Assembly: GCF_030409325.1 (NCBI RefSeq)
Contig: NZ_JAUFPR010000004.1
Coordinates: 791,548 to 855,547 of the forward strand
Reading direction: 5' to 3'
Length of the DNA: 64,000 bases
Origin: Mucilaginibacter aquaedulcis
GTDB taxonomy: Bacteria; Bacteroidota; Bacteroidia; Sphingobacteriales; Sphingobacteriaceae
This document shows positions 25,941 through 35,554 of this stretch, one piece after another. Position numbers and translations under genes: made by a program. Position 1 is the first letter of the stretch. Each line of letters starts with the position of its first letter. Under the pieces are notes generated by a model that was not told the origin of the DNA, searched no databases, and was given only the letters and a program-made list of their open reading frames with translations.

Positions 25941-28430
25941 TTACCATTGGGCTTTTACCTGCTCGCGCATAACTTCAAATTTTACCGAAGGATCTTTTTC
26001 CTGGGGCGCGTTGATAAAGTGAGCAAAACGCTTGCGCAGATCAGGGTTTTCCACAACCTCTTTCCATTCACAGTGGTACGTATCCACCAGTTGCTGCATT
26101 TCTTCATCCAGCTTTTCGGCAATACCCAGGCTGTCGTTAACAACCACGTTTTTCAGGTAGCTCATACCGCCGTCCATTTTGTTTAGCCATGTGGCGGTAC
26201 GGGTAAGCGGATCGGCAGTTTTAATGTAAAACATCAGAAACCTGTCAATGTATTTGATGCAGGTAGCGCTGTCAACATCGGTTGCCAGTAGCTGGGCATG
26301 CTGTGGTTTAGAGCCACCATTGCCGCACACATATAGGTTCCAGCCTTTTTCGGTAGCTATGATGCCAAAGTCTTTTGACTGAGCCTCAGCGCATTCCCTG
26401 ATACAACCGCTTACGCCACCCTTGAGTTTATGCGGGGCACGTATGCCCTTATATCTGTCTTCAATTTCAATGGCAAAGGATACACTGTCATGTAAGCCGA
26501 AGCGGCACCAGGTGCTACCCACACAGCTTTTTACGGTACGGAGTGCTTTACCATAAGCATGGCCGCTTTCAAAACCAGCATCTATGAGTTCTTCCCAAAT
26601 TTCGGGCAGGTCATTAATGTGAGCGCCAAACATATCAATACGCTGGCCACCGGTTATCTTGGTATACAGGCCATATTTTTTAGCAACCTGGCCAATCACA
26701 ATCAATTTATCGGGTGTGATCTCGCCGCCGGGTATACGTGGTACTACCGAATAAGTGCCGCCCTTTTGTATATTGGCCAGGTACCTGTCGTTACTATCCT
26801 GAATGGTATCTTGTTTTACAATAACATCATTCCAAAGGCTTGATAATATACTGGCTACCGCGGGTTTGCAAACTTCGCAGCCATCGCCTTTACCAAAGTG
26901 ATCCAGTACCAGGTCGTAGTTTTTAACCTTGTTTATTTTTACAAGGTCATAAAGCTCCTGGCGCGAGTAGTCAAAATGCTCGCACAGAACATTTTTAACA
27001 TATTGGCCGTTGGCTTTCATGGTTCCGGCTATGAGATCTTTTACTAACGGAACGCATCCGCCGCAGCCAGTGCCGGCTTTTGTACATTTCTTGATCTCAT
27101 CAATACTGCATGCTCCTTCATTAACAGCCGAACAGATATCTGATTTTGTTATCGCCTCGCACGAGCAGATCAGGGCTTCGTCAGGCAGATTCATAACACC
27201 TGCGCCTTCATTAGCTTCTCCTCCACGTGAGCCTAAGATCAGGTCTTCGGGGTTTGGAGGCAATGCGATTTTATTATTTACAGTTTGCAGCAGCATGTTG
27301 TAGGCATCGGCATCGCCAATTAAAATGCCGCCCAATAAATACTTGCCATCGTTACTAATGTTGATGCGTTTATATGTGCCTTTGTGGGTATCTTCAAATA
27401 TAATGGTGCGGCAATCGGGCTCAGTTATAAATGCATCGCCAAAGCTGGCTACATCAACACCAATAAGTTTAAGTTTGGTGCTCATGTCATAACCATAAAA
27501 GCCTTTTTCGCCGCCAGTTAGGTAGGTGGCAACAATATCGGCCATTTCATAGCCGGGTGCAACCAGACCGTATATCATACCTTCGTAAAGGGCACATTCG
27601 CCAATGGCAAAAATGTGCTCATCACTTGTTTGCATTTTTTCATTTACAATGATACCTCCACGGGTGCCAACATGCAGACCGGCCAACTTTGCCAGCTCAT
27701 CGCGCGGGCGAATACCTGCCGATATCACCATCATATCTATTGGCAGGCGTGAATCATCATTAAACTGAAGTGCTTCTATTTTGTGCTGACCAACAAAGGC
27801 AGCTGTATTTTTATTAAGGTGGATATTTAAGCCCAGGCTTTTTAATTTTGATAACAGCATGCTGCTACCCGCCGAATCAATTTGCCGTGGCATTAGCCTT
27901 GGTGCAAATTCAATCACATGGGTTTCTTCAATACCCAGATCTATCAGTGCTTTGGCGGCTTCCAGGCCCAAGAGGCCACCTCCCATTACGGCACCTACTT
28001 TGGCGTTGGCTGCGTAGGCTTTAATAAGGTCAAGATCATCTATTGTTCTGTAAACAAAAACGCCCTCTTTTTCAACCCCCGGAATGTCAGGGACAAACGC
28101 AGATGAGCCGGTAGCCAATATCAGGTAATCGTACCTAACGGTTAGTCCCTTTAAAGAGTGTACTGTTTTTTCGGTGCGGTTTATTTCCTGTACAGGGTCA
28201 TTCAGGTGCAGCTTGATGTTGTTGTCTGTATACCAGGAGGCGGTAGATAATGAAAGTTCAGTTGCTGATTTTCCATTAAAATATTCGCTGAGGTGAACCC
28301 TGTCATACGCTATGCGGTTTTCTTCCCCAAAAACAATGATATTGAAATGTGATGATTTGGCTAATAGCTTTTCACAAAACTTATAGCCCACCATTCCATT
28401 GCCAACAACTACTATGGTTGGTTGAAACAT
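25941..28430 (-). CDS. nirB: NADH-dependent assimilatory nitrite reductase large subunit NirB
   Basis: An 829-residue cytoplasmic enzyme that reduces nitrite to ammonium with six electrons. It holds an N-terminal FAD/NAD module (GNGMVGYKFCE at 10-20; NAD motif GGGLLGLEAA), a BFD-like [2Fe-2S] domain (ALICSCEAI ... GTGCGGC, about 420-470), and the siroheme/[4Fe-4S] domain. The cluster ligands are Cys636 and Cys642 (CVGSTWC) and Cys676 and Cys680 (CIREC). It is the first gene of the nitrate block; the AT-rich 364-base region upstream should carry the promoter. Confidence 0.95.
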   Translation of the reverse strand: MFQPTIVVVGNGMVGYKFCEKLLAKSSHFNIIVFGEENRIAYDRVHLSEYFNGKSATELSLSTASWYTDNNIKLHLNDPVQEINRTEKTVHSLKGLTVRYDYLILATGSSAFVPDIPGVEKEGVFVYRTIDDLDLIKAYAANAKVGAVMGGGLLGLEAAKALIDLGIEETHVIEFAPRLMPRQIDSAGSSMLLSKLKSLGLNIHLNKNTAAFVGQHKIEALQFNDDSRLPIDMMVISAGIRPRDELAKLAGLHVGTRGGIIVNEKMQTSDEHIFAIGECALYEGMIYGLVAPGYEMADIVATYLTGGEKGFYGYDMSTKLKLIGVDVASFGDAFITEPDCRTIIFEDTHKGTYKRINISNDGKYLLGGILIGDADAYNMLLQTVNNKIALPPNPEDLILGSRGGEANEGAGVMNLPDEALICSCEAITKSDICSAVNEGACSIDEIKKCTKAGTGCGGCVPLVKDLIAGTMKANGQYVKNVLCEHFDYSRQELYDLVKINKVKNYDLVLDHFGKGDGCEVCKPAVASILSSLWNDVIVKQDTIQDSNDRYLANIQKGGTYSVVPRIPGGEITPDKLIVIGQVAKKYGLYTKITGGQRIDMFGAHINDLPEIWEELIDAGFESGHAYGKALRTVKSCVGSTWCRFGLHDSVSFAIEIEDRYKGIRAPHKLKGGVSGCIRECAEAQSKDFGIIATEKGWNLYVCGNGGSKPQHAQLLATDVDSATCIKYIDRFLMFYIKTADPLTRTATWLNKMDGGMSYLKNVVVNDSLGIAEKLDEEMQQLVDTYHCEWKEVVENPDLRKRFAHFINAPQEKDPSVKFEVMREQVKAQW

Positions 28431-28794
28431 ATCCTGATTTTTTAAATGTTAAAGCAAAAACTGTTTTTATAATGCATTAAAGTGCGACCGTTAAGCATTA
28501 TGGTAACAATATTAATTATTTAAATCAATAATTTGATGTTTTTGGTTAATTAAAATCTTGATTTTTGATAATTTTTATGATTTTAATAATATTTATATTG
28601 TTTTATACTTTAATTTTTGCATATTTTTATGATGTGTGTTGTTTTTGGGCAAAATAAAATTGTTATAATTGAATTAAATGCGGCTTTTGGTTGTTTTTTA
28701 TTGATTTAAAAACATAAAAAGAAAATTTTTATTAAAAAATTCCTATTAAAAAGCTTATAAATGACTCAATTGTCAAATTAAAACTTAATTAATT
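28431..28794. other. AT-rich divergent regulatory region, nirB / DUF7009-like gene
   Basis: No gene is present. The DNA is extremely AT-rich, particularly 28490-28790. No exact TAnnTTTG box occurs on either strand; near matches with one extra or missing T are present. A direct repeat, (t/c)TATTAAAAA, is found near 28730 and 28743. The region must drive at least nirB and likely the small plus-strand gene. Confidence 0.4.
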
Positions 28795-29145
28795 ATGAAA
28801 ATAAGGATCAAAGGGAACTCGTTGCGCTATCGTTTGAGCAAAACTGATGTGGAAAGCTTTTTTAATAATGGTTATCTGGAAGAAAAAACTGCTTTTGGAC
28901 ATACTATGTTAACCTATGCTTTACAAGTGTATGATGGAGATCGTTTATCAGCAGGTTTTGAGAATAATAAAATTGTAGTTTTTGTACCCGAAATAATAGC
29001 CAGCAACTGGACCAAAACCGAAAGGGTTGGGTTTGACGAAACTGACGGGGCACTTTATTTACTCGTAGAAAAAGACTTCCAATGTTTAGATAATACAGCC
29101 GAGGATCAAAGCGATAACTATCCTAACCCCTCATTGGTTTGTTAG
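28795..29145 (+). CDS. DUF7009-like small protein beside the nitrate operon
   Basis: A 116-residue acidic cytoplasmic protein without a signal peptide or membrane segment. The opening KIRIKGNSLRYRLSKTDVE and the later stretch ETDGALYLLVEKDFQCL recall the DUF7009 family of Bacteroidota, whose function is unknown; that family name is from memory and should be treated as tentative. It is divergent from nirB, and such placement suggests a role in, or co-regulation with, nitrogen assimilation. The tail is polar (NTAEDQSDNYPNP). Confidence 0.6.
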   Translation: MKIRIKGNSLRYRLSKTDVESFFNNGYLEEKTAFGHTMLTYALQVYDGDRLSAGFENNKIVVFVPEIIASNWTKTERVGFDETDGALYLLVEKDFQCLDNTAEDQSDNYPNPSLVC

Positions 29146-29291
29146 GTGTTTTTTGTTTGGGGTAAGTTTTTTTCTTATCATTGCACATAACCAAAAAGTA
29201 CGCATATATGTGATCATAATTTCTTTCAGGAAAATAACGCAGCACCTTACACAGGCAGGCTGTAATTATTCACTCTTTAAAGAAAGAAATT

Positions 29292-30884
29292 ATGCTTATT
29301 CTTCAAGACATTACATATATACATCCCAACAGAGATCTATTGTTTGCTGATATAGATCTGATCATCAATAAACAAGATAAGGTTGCACTCATAGGCAATA
29401 ATGGCTCAGGAAAATCAACTTTGCTTAAAATTTTTGCAGGCGAACTGCAACCCACCAGCGGATTGGTTAAAACCAGTTCCATACCGTATTATGTGCCACA
29501 GATTTTTGGGCAGTACAATCATTACACCATTGCCGAGGCGCTGCGGATAAATCACAAGTTAAACGCGCTAAAAGAAATTCTGAATGGTCATCTAACCGAA
29601 GAAAACATGACTTTGCTCGATGATGACTGGGCCATTGAGGAAAGATGCCGGGAAGCACTCGCGTATTGGAAACTGGATGAGTTTGAGCTTTCGCAAAAAA
29701 TGGAAAGCTTAAGCGGCGGACAAAAAACGAAAGTCTTTTTGGCGGGCATCGGTATCCATCGCCCTGAAATTGTTTTGTTGGATGAGCCAAGCAATCATTT
29801 GGATGAGTTTGGCCGAAACATGTTATACCATTACATAACCAACACCACGAATACTTTATTGTTTGTAAGCCATGACCGTACCCTATTAAATCTTTTAGAT
29901 ACCGTTTGCGAACTCAGCAATCATGGTATAAGTACCTATGGCGGCAATTATGAGTTTTATGCCGAACAAAAAATGATAGAAAGTGATGCCCTGGGCCAGG
30001 ATCTGAAAAGCAAGGAAAAAGCACTTCGCAAGGCTAAGGAAATTGAAAAGGAGTCATTGGAAAGGCAGCAAAAGCTTGATGCCCGGGGCAAGAAAAAGCA
30101 GGAAAAGGCCGGGTTGCCTACCATTTCCATGAAAACATTTAAAAATAGTGCTGAAAAAAGTACTTCACGCATGAAAGGTGTTCATGCCGAAAAGGTTGGT
30201 GCTATTTCGCAGGAACTAACCCAGCTGCGTAAGGAACTGTCCGGTGTGGATAAGATGAAGATAGACTTTGATAATTCTGCTCTTCATAAAGGGAAAATAT
30301 TGGTCACGGCAAGAAATGTAAATTTTGCATACGGCGGCCAGCAGCTTTGGAAACAGCCTTTGAGCTTCCAAATAACAAGCGGCGAGCGCCTGGCCGTAAA
30401 GGGGTTAAATGGGTCGGGTAAAACCACCTTAATAAAAATGATATTGGGTGAACTTATGCCCCGCTTTGGTACAATTGACCGGGCCGATGTTAAAGCCATA
30501 TATATTGATCAGGATTATTCATTGATTGATAATAAACTGAGCGTTTACGAGCAGGCGCAGCAATTTAACTCGGGTGCATTGCAGGAGCATGATATCAAGA
30601 TCCGTTTAAACCGGTTTTTGTTTACCAAAGAATACTGGGATAAGCTATGCTTGGCGCTAAGTGGTGGCGAAAAAATGCGGTTAATGCTGTGCTCATTAAT
30701 CATAAGCAGCCAGGCGCCCGACATTATTGTGCTGGATGAGCCAACCAACAACCTGGATATTCAAAATATTGAGATATTAACTTCGGCAATTGATCAATAC
30801 CAAGGAACACTCATCGTAGTATCGCACGATGAATATTTTTTAAAAGAAATTAATGTGAAAAATTCAATGATATTGGGTCAATAA
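29292..30884 (+). CDS. ABC-F family ATPase (ribosome-associated type)
   Basis: A 530-residue soluble protein with two ABC domains and no membrane segments. The first Walker A is GNNGSGKST (about residues 36-44), with LSGGQKTK and LLDEPSNHLD. The second has GLNGSGKTT (about 372-380), LSGGEKMR and VLDEPTNNLD. A charged linker of about 80 residues (about 225-310) joins them, as in ABC-F translation factors that act at the ribosomal E site. Some ABC-F proteins protect ribosomes against antibiotics, but nothing here singles out that role. It appears to be monocistronic. Confidence 0.88.
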   Translation: MLILQDITYIHPNRDLLFADIDLIINKQDKVALIGNNGSGKSTLLKIFAGELQPTSGLVKTSSIPYYVPQIFGQYNHYTIAEALRINHKLNALKEILNGHLTEENMTLLDDDWAIEERCREALAYWKLDEFELSQKMESLSGGQKTKVFLAGIGIHRPEIVLLDEPSNHLDEFGRNMLYHYITNTTNTLLFVSHDRTLLNLLDTVCELSNHGISTYGGNYEFYAEQKMIESDALGQDLKSKEKALRKAKEIEKESLERQQKLDARGKKKQEKAGLPTISMKTFKNSAEKSTSRMKGVHAEKVGAISQELTQLRKELSGVDKMKIDFDNSALHKGKILVTARNVNFAYGGQQLWKQPLSFQITSGERLAVKGLNGSGKTTLIKMILGELMPRFGTIDRADVKAIYIDQDYSLIDNKLSVYEQAQQFNSGALQEHDIKIRLNRFLFTKEYWDKLCLALSGGEKMRLMLCSLIISSQAPDIIVLDEPTNNLDIQNIEILTSAIDQYQGTLIVVSHDEYFLKEINVKNSMILGQ

Positions 30885-30971
30885 TGATGCTTTAAACGGG
30901 CTACAAATAGTTTATAAGTTAAAATGGAGTTTGATTGCCAACAAAATACAACGTGGCTGGTTATAACGTAT

Positions 30972-30990
30972 AGTTATCAGCGTGATAACT
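30972..30990. repeat. Short palindrome upstream of Omp85-like gene
   Basis: AGTTATCA (30972-30979) and TGATAACT (30983-30990) form a perfect 8-bp inverted repeat around GCG, 74 bases before the Omp85-like gene. It could be an operator; no regulator is known. Confidence 0.3.
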
Positions 30991-31064
30991 GCCCGCTTTG
31001 CCGGTTTTAATGAAGTGTTCATTATAAATTTCAGGCAGGCTTAACCCTGAAATAAGTTATTAAT

Positions 31065-32285
31065 ATGCGCCAATATCTTCTCTTACTTATTTGCCTGTTA
31101 CCTTTTACTCTGTTTGCTCAAGCGCCTATACCTATACCTAAAAGTGGGCCAGCCGTTAAAGATACCGCCAACAAAACCGATTTAATTGATGTCGCTAAGG
31201 GTGTATTCCGTATAGCACCGAATAAAATGCGCAGCCAGGGTCAGAAAAAAATATATTTTTCCATTTTGCCCGTGAGCGGTGCAGCACCAGGTGGAAATGG
31301 TAGGGCATTAGTTACCAGTACTACAGCGGGTATATATTTGGGGCCTGCAAGCACTACCAATTTATCAAGTGCCTCATTTGCGCCATACTGGAATTTTCAC
31401 AGTCGTTTTGGTTTGCCGCTGCGTACCAGTGTATGGTTGCCTGATAATACCTGGAATATACAGGGCGATATTCGATTCCTGGTTTATCCTCAATATACCT
31501 GGGGTTTGGGCAGCAGTCATGGCACTGATGAAAAAACGCTTGTAAATTACCGGTATATCAGGTTTTATCAGAGCGCGTTGAAAAAAATCACGCCTTACTT
31601 TTTTGCCGGTTTGGGTTATAATCTCGATTATCATTCGGGTATTAAAAGTGATGATCCAAACATTAACCTCACACAATACACAGGGTATAAATATGGTACC
31701 AACGGAAGCTCGGTTTCTTCGGGTATTAGTATGAATGTTTTATATGATACCCGGAATAACTCCATTAACCCGCTGCCTGGTGCCTACGCCAGTTTGGTTT
31801 ACCGGGAAAATCCCGGTTTTTTGGGGAGCGATAACAGCTGGCACTCTGTGTATATCGATCTGAGAAAATACATTCCGCTAAACCCCTCCAAACCTAACCA
31901 GCAAAACACCTTTGCGGTATGGACATATTACTGGACTGTTTTGGGCAGCAATGCCCCCTACCTTGATCTGCCAAGTATTGGCTGGGATCCCTATAACCGC
32001 TCGGGCAGGGGTATGGATCAAAACCGCTACCGGGGCGGCTCGTTATTTTATCTTGAGGGTGAATACAGACGCGATATTACTCCAAATGGTTTGCTGGGCT
32101 TTGTAGTATTTGCCAACGCCAATACCGTAAGCGGTTCCGGAACGCTTTTTACCTCCTGGCATCCGGCGGCGGGTACCGGCTTAAGGATCAAGTTCAATAA
32201 AGGCTCAGGCACCAATATTGGTATTGATTATGGCTTTAGTAAAGGGTATAATTCAATTACCCTTGGGCTGGGAGAGGCATTTTAA
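31065..32285 (+). CDS. Barrel-only Omp85/BamA-TamA family outer-membrane protein
   Basis: A 406-residue protein with a signal peptide (MRQYLLLLICLLPFTLFAQ) and no room for POTRA repeats. The remainder is a beta barrel of the surface-antigen (D15) type: YDTRNNSINPLPGAYASLVYRENPGFLG matches the first strands of that family only as a general pattern, and the chain ends in GLGEAF with a terminal phenylalanine, the usual outer-membrane insertion signal. The role may be transport or a lipid-related one; it cannot be told from sequence. It is a single-gene unit. Confidence 0.75.
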   Translation: MRQYLLLLICLLPFTLFAQAPIPIPKSGPAVKDTANKTDLIDVAKGVFRIAPNKMRSQGQKKIYFSILPVSGAAPGGNGRALVTSTTAGIYLGPASTTNLSSASFAPYWNFHSRFGLPLRTSVWLPDNTWNIQGDIRFLVYPQYTWGLGSSHGTDEKTLVNYRYIRFYQSALKKITPYFFAGLGYNLDYHSGIKSDDPNINLTQYTGYKYGTNGSSVSSGISMNVLYDTRNNSINPLPGAYASLVYRENPGFLGSDNSWHSVYIDLRKYIPLNPSKPNQQNTFAVWTYYWTVLGSNAPYLDLPSIGWDPYNRSGRGMDQNRYRGGSLFYLEGEYRRDITPNGLLGFVVFANANTVSGSGTLFTSWHPAAGTGLRIKFNKGSGTNIGIDYGFSKGYNSITLGLGEAF

Positions 32286-32345
32286 CAGTTCAACGATAGT
32301 TTTTGCCCACTCACCGAATAATGGGTGCTATATGCGTCCGCTTGT

Positions 32346-32370
32346 GATAGTTTTATAATAGCAAACTATC
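32346..32370 (+). promoter_or_regulatory. Hairpin immediately before histidine kinase start
   Basis: GATAGTTT (32346-32353) and AAACTATC (32363-32370) pair perfectly around a 9-base loop and end 6 bases before the ATG at 32377, so the structure would cover the ribosome-binding region. Confidence 0.35.
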
Positions 32371-32376
32371 AAAACC

Positions 32377-33597
32377 ATGGCAACATTAACCCAATACCCC
32401 CAGCTTAACAAAAAGGAAAAATTCCATTCTCAGGCTTTTGGGCAGCAGGCACCCTTTGGTGGGAGCGATTTGCAAAAGCCATTTCCGGGAGAAGTACTTA
32501 ATCCGTATGCCTTTCTGGTTAATATTTCTGAGCGTTCACTCACAAGAGAAACTGCCATAACCAATGTTTTGACCACAGCCGGAATAGGCATGTGGAGCTA
32601 CAGTGTATACACTAAAAAATTCCACCTTGATCCGGTGGCCAGTCGGTTCCTGGAGCTAAAGGGCAGTATAACATTCAGTTTAAGTGCATTGATGCGTAAA
32701 CTGGTTGAGTGGAAGCAGGAGGATATTTTAAACACCGCTACAACTGCCTGCAAAAACAACCGGGAGTTTGAAGCCCAGCTGCAGATTAGTAACAGGACGG
32801 ATAACCAGTGTAAATGGGTTAAAATAACAGGGAAGCTTTATTGTAATGACGGCATTGCCATGAAAATGATGGGCACCATTACTGATATTACATCCTTAAA
32901 AAAAGAAGAAGATTTAAAAAGGGATCTGATGGCCTTTTTAAGTCATGAACTCAGAACACCCTTGAGTGTTGCCAAAATATATATTCAAAATGCCGGGCGA
33001 CTGGCAAAAACCGAAAATAATACTGTTATAGAAGGTAAAATGACCCAGGCCGACCAGCAAATGGTATTCATGGCTGGGCTTATTGATAACTTTTTAACCC
33101 TATCGCAAGTGCAAAATAATCGTTTAGCTTTAAATAAATCCTATTTTGATTTAACTGAGTTGGTCATGAATGTAATGTCGGATATGGCTTGTCTGTATCC
33201 TGAGCGCGTGTTTAAGTTCAATTTGACTGAATCAATTTATGTTTGTGCCGATCAGGATAAGGTTGTTCAGGTATTAACAAACTATATAACCAATGCGGTT
33301 AAGTTCTCATCTTCAAAAAGTCATATACAGATAGCCTGTAAAAAATCCGGAACTGATGTCATTGTATCAGTAAAAGATAAGGGGTGCGGTATTGAAGCGG
33401 AAGGGCAAAAGCTTTTATTTAATAAATATTGCCGTGTTGAGCAGGAAAACCAGATCCGTACCAAGGGTTATGGTTTGGGTTTGTTTTTATGCCGCGAAAT
33501 TATTGAAAGCCATGAGGGAAAAGTTTGGGTGAATAGCGAAGTGGATAAGGGCTCAACCTTTTATTTCAGCCTGCCGGTAAACGGAGATCGTATTTAA
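32377..33597 (+). CDS. Soluble PAS-domain sensor histidine kinase
   Basis: A 406-residue kinase without membrane segments or a signal peptide, so it senses an internal signal. A PAS/PAC region covers about 60-175. The HisKA domain has the phospho-accepting His190 in FLSHELRTPL. The HATPase domain shows the N box (NYITNAVKFS), the G1 box (VKDKGCGIE) and the G2 box (GYGLGLFLC). No response regulator is adjacent, which makes it an orphan kinase. A hairpin lies over its start. Confidence 0.9.
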   Translation: MATLTQYPQLNKKEKFHSQAFGQQAPFGGSDLQKPFPGEVLNPYAFLVNISERSLTRETAITNVLTTAGIGMWSYSVYTKKFHLDPVASRFLELKGSITFSLSALMRKLVEWKQEDILNTATTACKNNREFEAQLQISNRTDNQCKWVKITGKLYCNDGIAMKMMGTITDITSLKKEEDLKRDLMAFLSHELRTPLSVAKIYIQNAGRLAKTENNTVIEGKMTQADQQMVFMAGLIDNFLTLSQVQNNRLALNKSYFDLTELVMNVMSDMACLYPERVFKFNLTESIYVCADQDKVVQVLTNYITNAVKFSSSKSHIQIACKKSGTDVIVSVKDKGCGIEAEGQKLLFNKYCRVEQENQIRTKGYGLGLFLCREIIESHEGKVWVNSEVDKGSTFYFSLPVNGDRI

Positions 33598-33718
33598 CCG
33601 GGGATAATGATTTTGTCGTAATTGTCCTCTCAATTGTCGTATTACGCCCCCATTATTTTGCTTTGCAGTACCGATTTTTGTTTTATCGGTAAACTATAGC
33701 TGAAAAAGACGCAATGCA

Positions 33719-34126
33719 ATGGCTAATATTCAATCATACCTAACCTTTAACGGAAATTGCCTGGAAGCGATGACCTTTTACCAGGAGTGCCTTGGCGGAG
33801 AGCTTGTTGTTCAAACAGTAGGTGAACTGCCCCTTGCCGAACCAATGCCGCCCTGCATGAAGCAATGTGTTTTGCATTCCACACTAATTAAAAACGACCT
33901 GGTGCTTACTGCCTCTGATATGGTGCCCGAGGCTGGTTTAATAAAAGGCAATTCGGTTTCACTGCTCCTGAACTGCAACAGCGAAACCGAAGCTTATGAT
34001 TATTACAACCGTTTATCGGTTGGCGGAGATGCTACCCATCCTTTAAATACTACTTTTTGGGGAGCCATATTCGGCGACCTAACCGATAAATTCGGCAACC
34101 AATGGCTTATTAGTTGCGACGGATAG
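33719..34126 (+). CDS. VOC-superfamily protein, PhnB-like
   Basis: A 135-residue cytoplasmic protein of the glyoxalase/bleomycin-resistance fold. The PhnB-type features are the opening YLTFNGNCLEAMTFYQECLGG and the ending WGAIFGDLTDKFGNQWLIS. Such proteins may bind a metal and small ligands, but the substrate is unknown. In phosphonate operons PhnB is not essential, and no phosphonate genes occur here. It stands between the kinase and a convergent phosphoesterase gene, only 14 bases away. Confidence 0.85.
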   Translation: MANIQSYLTFNGNCLEAMTFYQECLGGELVVQTVGELPLAEPMPPCMKQCVLHSTLIKNDLVLTASDMVPEAGLIKGNSVSLLLNCNSETEAYDYYNRLSVGGDATHPLNTTFWGAIFGDLTDKFGNQWLISCDG

Positions 34127-34140
34127 CCAGGGGCTGTTGA

Positions 34141-35043
34141 TCAATAATTAATGTATTCTTCCGTAAAGCTTCCATCGGCATAAAGGTCAAGCACACCATA
34201 GCCAGGAGCAGTTTCCCTTCTGTTGCCCTCCCACCAGGCACCACTAACCGCGCCATTGCATATATAGGTAACGTTGTTATAGATCAGTTTTTCGCGCAGG
34301 TGAATATGACCGCTCAGGCAAAGCTTAACATTCGGGTGTTGGTAAAACAGGTTTATTATTTTGGCATTATCGGTATGCATATCACCACCAAGCATTACCC
34401 ATTTATTTACTGTATTTTCCTCAATAAGGTTGGTGGCCGTTAAAACAGGAATATGAGTTAAAACCAATACCGGCATAGTTGGGGCTGTGGCTTTAAGCTC
34501 TTGTTCAAGCCAGCTAAACTGTTCGTCGCCCAGTTTGCCAATGTACCAGGTGTTATCAATATCAAGGTGAACACTATCCAGGATGATAAATTTCCAACCG
34601 TTTTGAACAAAACTATAGTATGGTTTAACCAGACCTAACTGATCCATGGCATATTTTTTTCCATAGATGGCCTGTCCCTTGTCGTCCTCGTTCCACCAGA
34701 TGTCATGATTTCCAAGGCAATAACGTACGGGTATGCTGCACTCAGCTTTCATGATTGATTTGGAAAGCTGCCACTGGTCATTAATAGTACTGATATTTTC
34801 TTTATTCATATCAAATACAATGTCGCCGCCGTTTAGTACAAGATCAACCTTTGGGCTTTGCTGCTGCATGTGGTGCAGGCATTTTACAAACCGGGCTGGT
34901 GCATCAAACTTGTTTTTAAGGTGTATATCAGTTAAGTGGGCAACACGTAATACCGGTTGCTTTTTTGTAGATGTGCTGGCTAATGTTATGGAGGGGACTA
35001 ACAGTAATCCACCGATGTTTTTAAGTACCGATCTTCTTTGCAT
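34141..35043 (-). CDS. Exported metallophosphoesterase (calcineurin-like)
   Basis: A 300-residue enzyme. The N-terminus MQRRSVLKNIGG then a hydrophobic run resembles a Tat-type signal. The calcineurin-like metal motifs are all visible: DIH (Asp39, His41), GGDIVFD (Asp74), GNHD (Asn112, His113), THIPVL and SGHIHLRE. It probably hydrolyses a phosphomonoester or diester in the periplasm with a two-metal centre. The substrate is not predictable; no operon partner exists. Confidence 0.88.
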   Translation of the reverse strand: MQRRSVLKNIGGLLLVPSITLASTSTKKQPVLRVAHLTDIHLKNKFDAPARFVKCLHHMQQQSPKVDLVLNGGDIVFDMNKENISTINDQWQLSKSIMKAECSIPVRYCLGNHDIWWNEDDKGQAIYGKKYAMDQLGLVKPYYSFVQNGWKFIILDSVHLDIDNTWYIGKLGDEQFSWLEQELKATAPTMPVLVLTHIPVLTATNLIEENTVNKWVMLGGDMHTDNAKIINLFYQHPNVKLCLSGHIHLREKLIYNNVTYICNGAVSGAWWEGNRRETAPGYGVLDLYADGSFTEEYINY

Positions 35044-35140
35044 AAAATAGAATGTGGCTGTAAAATTGCGTTATTTATATTCATTTTGGCTTAAATCAAA
35101 GTTAAATAATGCACCTCCGGAGAATTTGAAAAATTCAACC

Positions 35141-35169
35141 TTGATCAAAACGGCTATTTATTACATTTG
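35141..35169 (+). promoter_or_regulatory. Promoter of Dabb gene (TTG, 18 bp, TACATTTG)
   Basis: TTG at 35141-35143 and TACATTTG at 35162-35169 match the Bacteroidota -33 and -7 elements with 18 bases between. The -7 box ends 13 bases before the ATG at 35183, which supports that start over an upstream one. Confidence 0.6.
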
Positions 35170-35182
35170 GAAAAAATACAAA

Positions 35183-35479
35183 ATGATAGCACATCACGTT
35201 TTATTCTGGCTAAAAGCCGACACTACCGACGATCAAAAAATAGCTTTCCGTAAAGGCCTGCAAAGTTTAGAGCATATTGAAACTATTAAAACAATTCATA
35301 TTGGTACACCAGCCGCTATTGAGCGTACTGTTGTTGACACTACCTATACCTTTAGCCTGGTGTTGTTTTTTGAGGATATGGCCGGGCATGATGTATACCA
35401 GGTTCACGACGTGCATGAGGCTTTCTTAGATGAGTTTCGCCCATTGTTTGAGAAGGTTGTAATTTATGATGCCGAATAA
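35183..35479 (+). CDS. Dabb-family (stress-responsive alpha/beta barrel) protein
   Basis: A 98-residue cytoplasmic protein. The domain begins MIAHHVLFWLK, exactly as in the Dabb family, so I choose ATG 35183; a longer frame from 35054 adds 43 residues upstream of the promoter box. Key family features are the conserved HHVLFW strand, the helix with LEHIETI, and YQVHDVHEAFLDEF near the end. Dabb proteins are small dimeric barrels related to plant stress proteins and some polyketide cyclases. The ligand is unknown. Confidence 0.85.
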   Translation: MIAHHVLFWLKADTTDDQKIAFRKGLQSLEHIETIKTIHIGTPAAIERTVVDTTYTFSLVLFFEDMAGHDVYQVHDVHEAFLDEFRPLFEKVVIYDAE

Positions 35480-35498
35480 GCATAGTAATATAAAAACG

Positions 35499-35529
35499 AG
35501 AAAGCCGCTTTAGTTTAAGGCGGCTTTCT
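35499..35529. terminator. Terminator between Dabb and nucleotidase genes
   Basis: AGAAAGCCGC (35499-35508) pairs with GCGGCTTTCT (35520-35529) around an 11-base loop. It can serve both converging genes. Confidence 0.7.
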
Positions 35530-35554
35530 TGTTAAGGGTGATATAGGGTGATGT

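Noticed and set aside
29292..30884. Antibiotic-resistance ABC-F gene
   Set aside because: Only general ABC-F motifs are visible; nothing in linker or context distinguishes a resistance type from a housekeeping translation factor.
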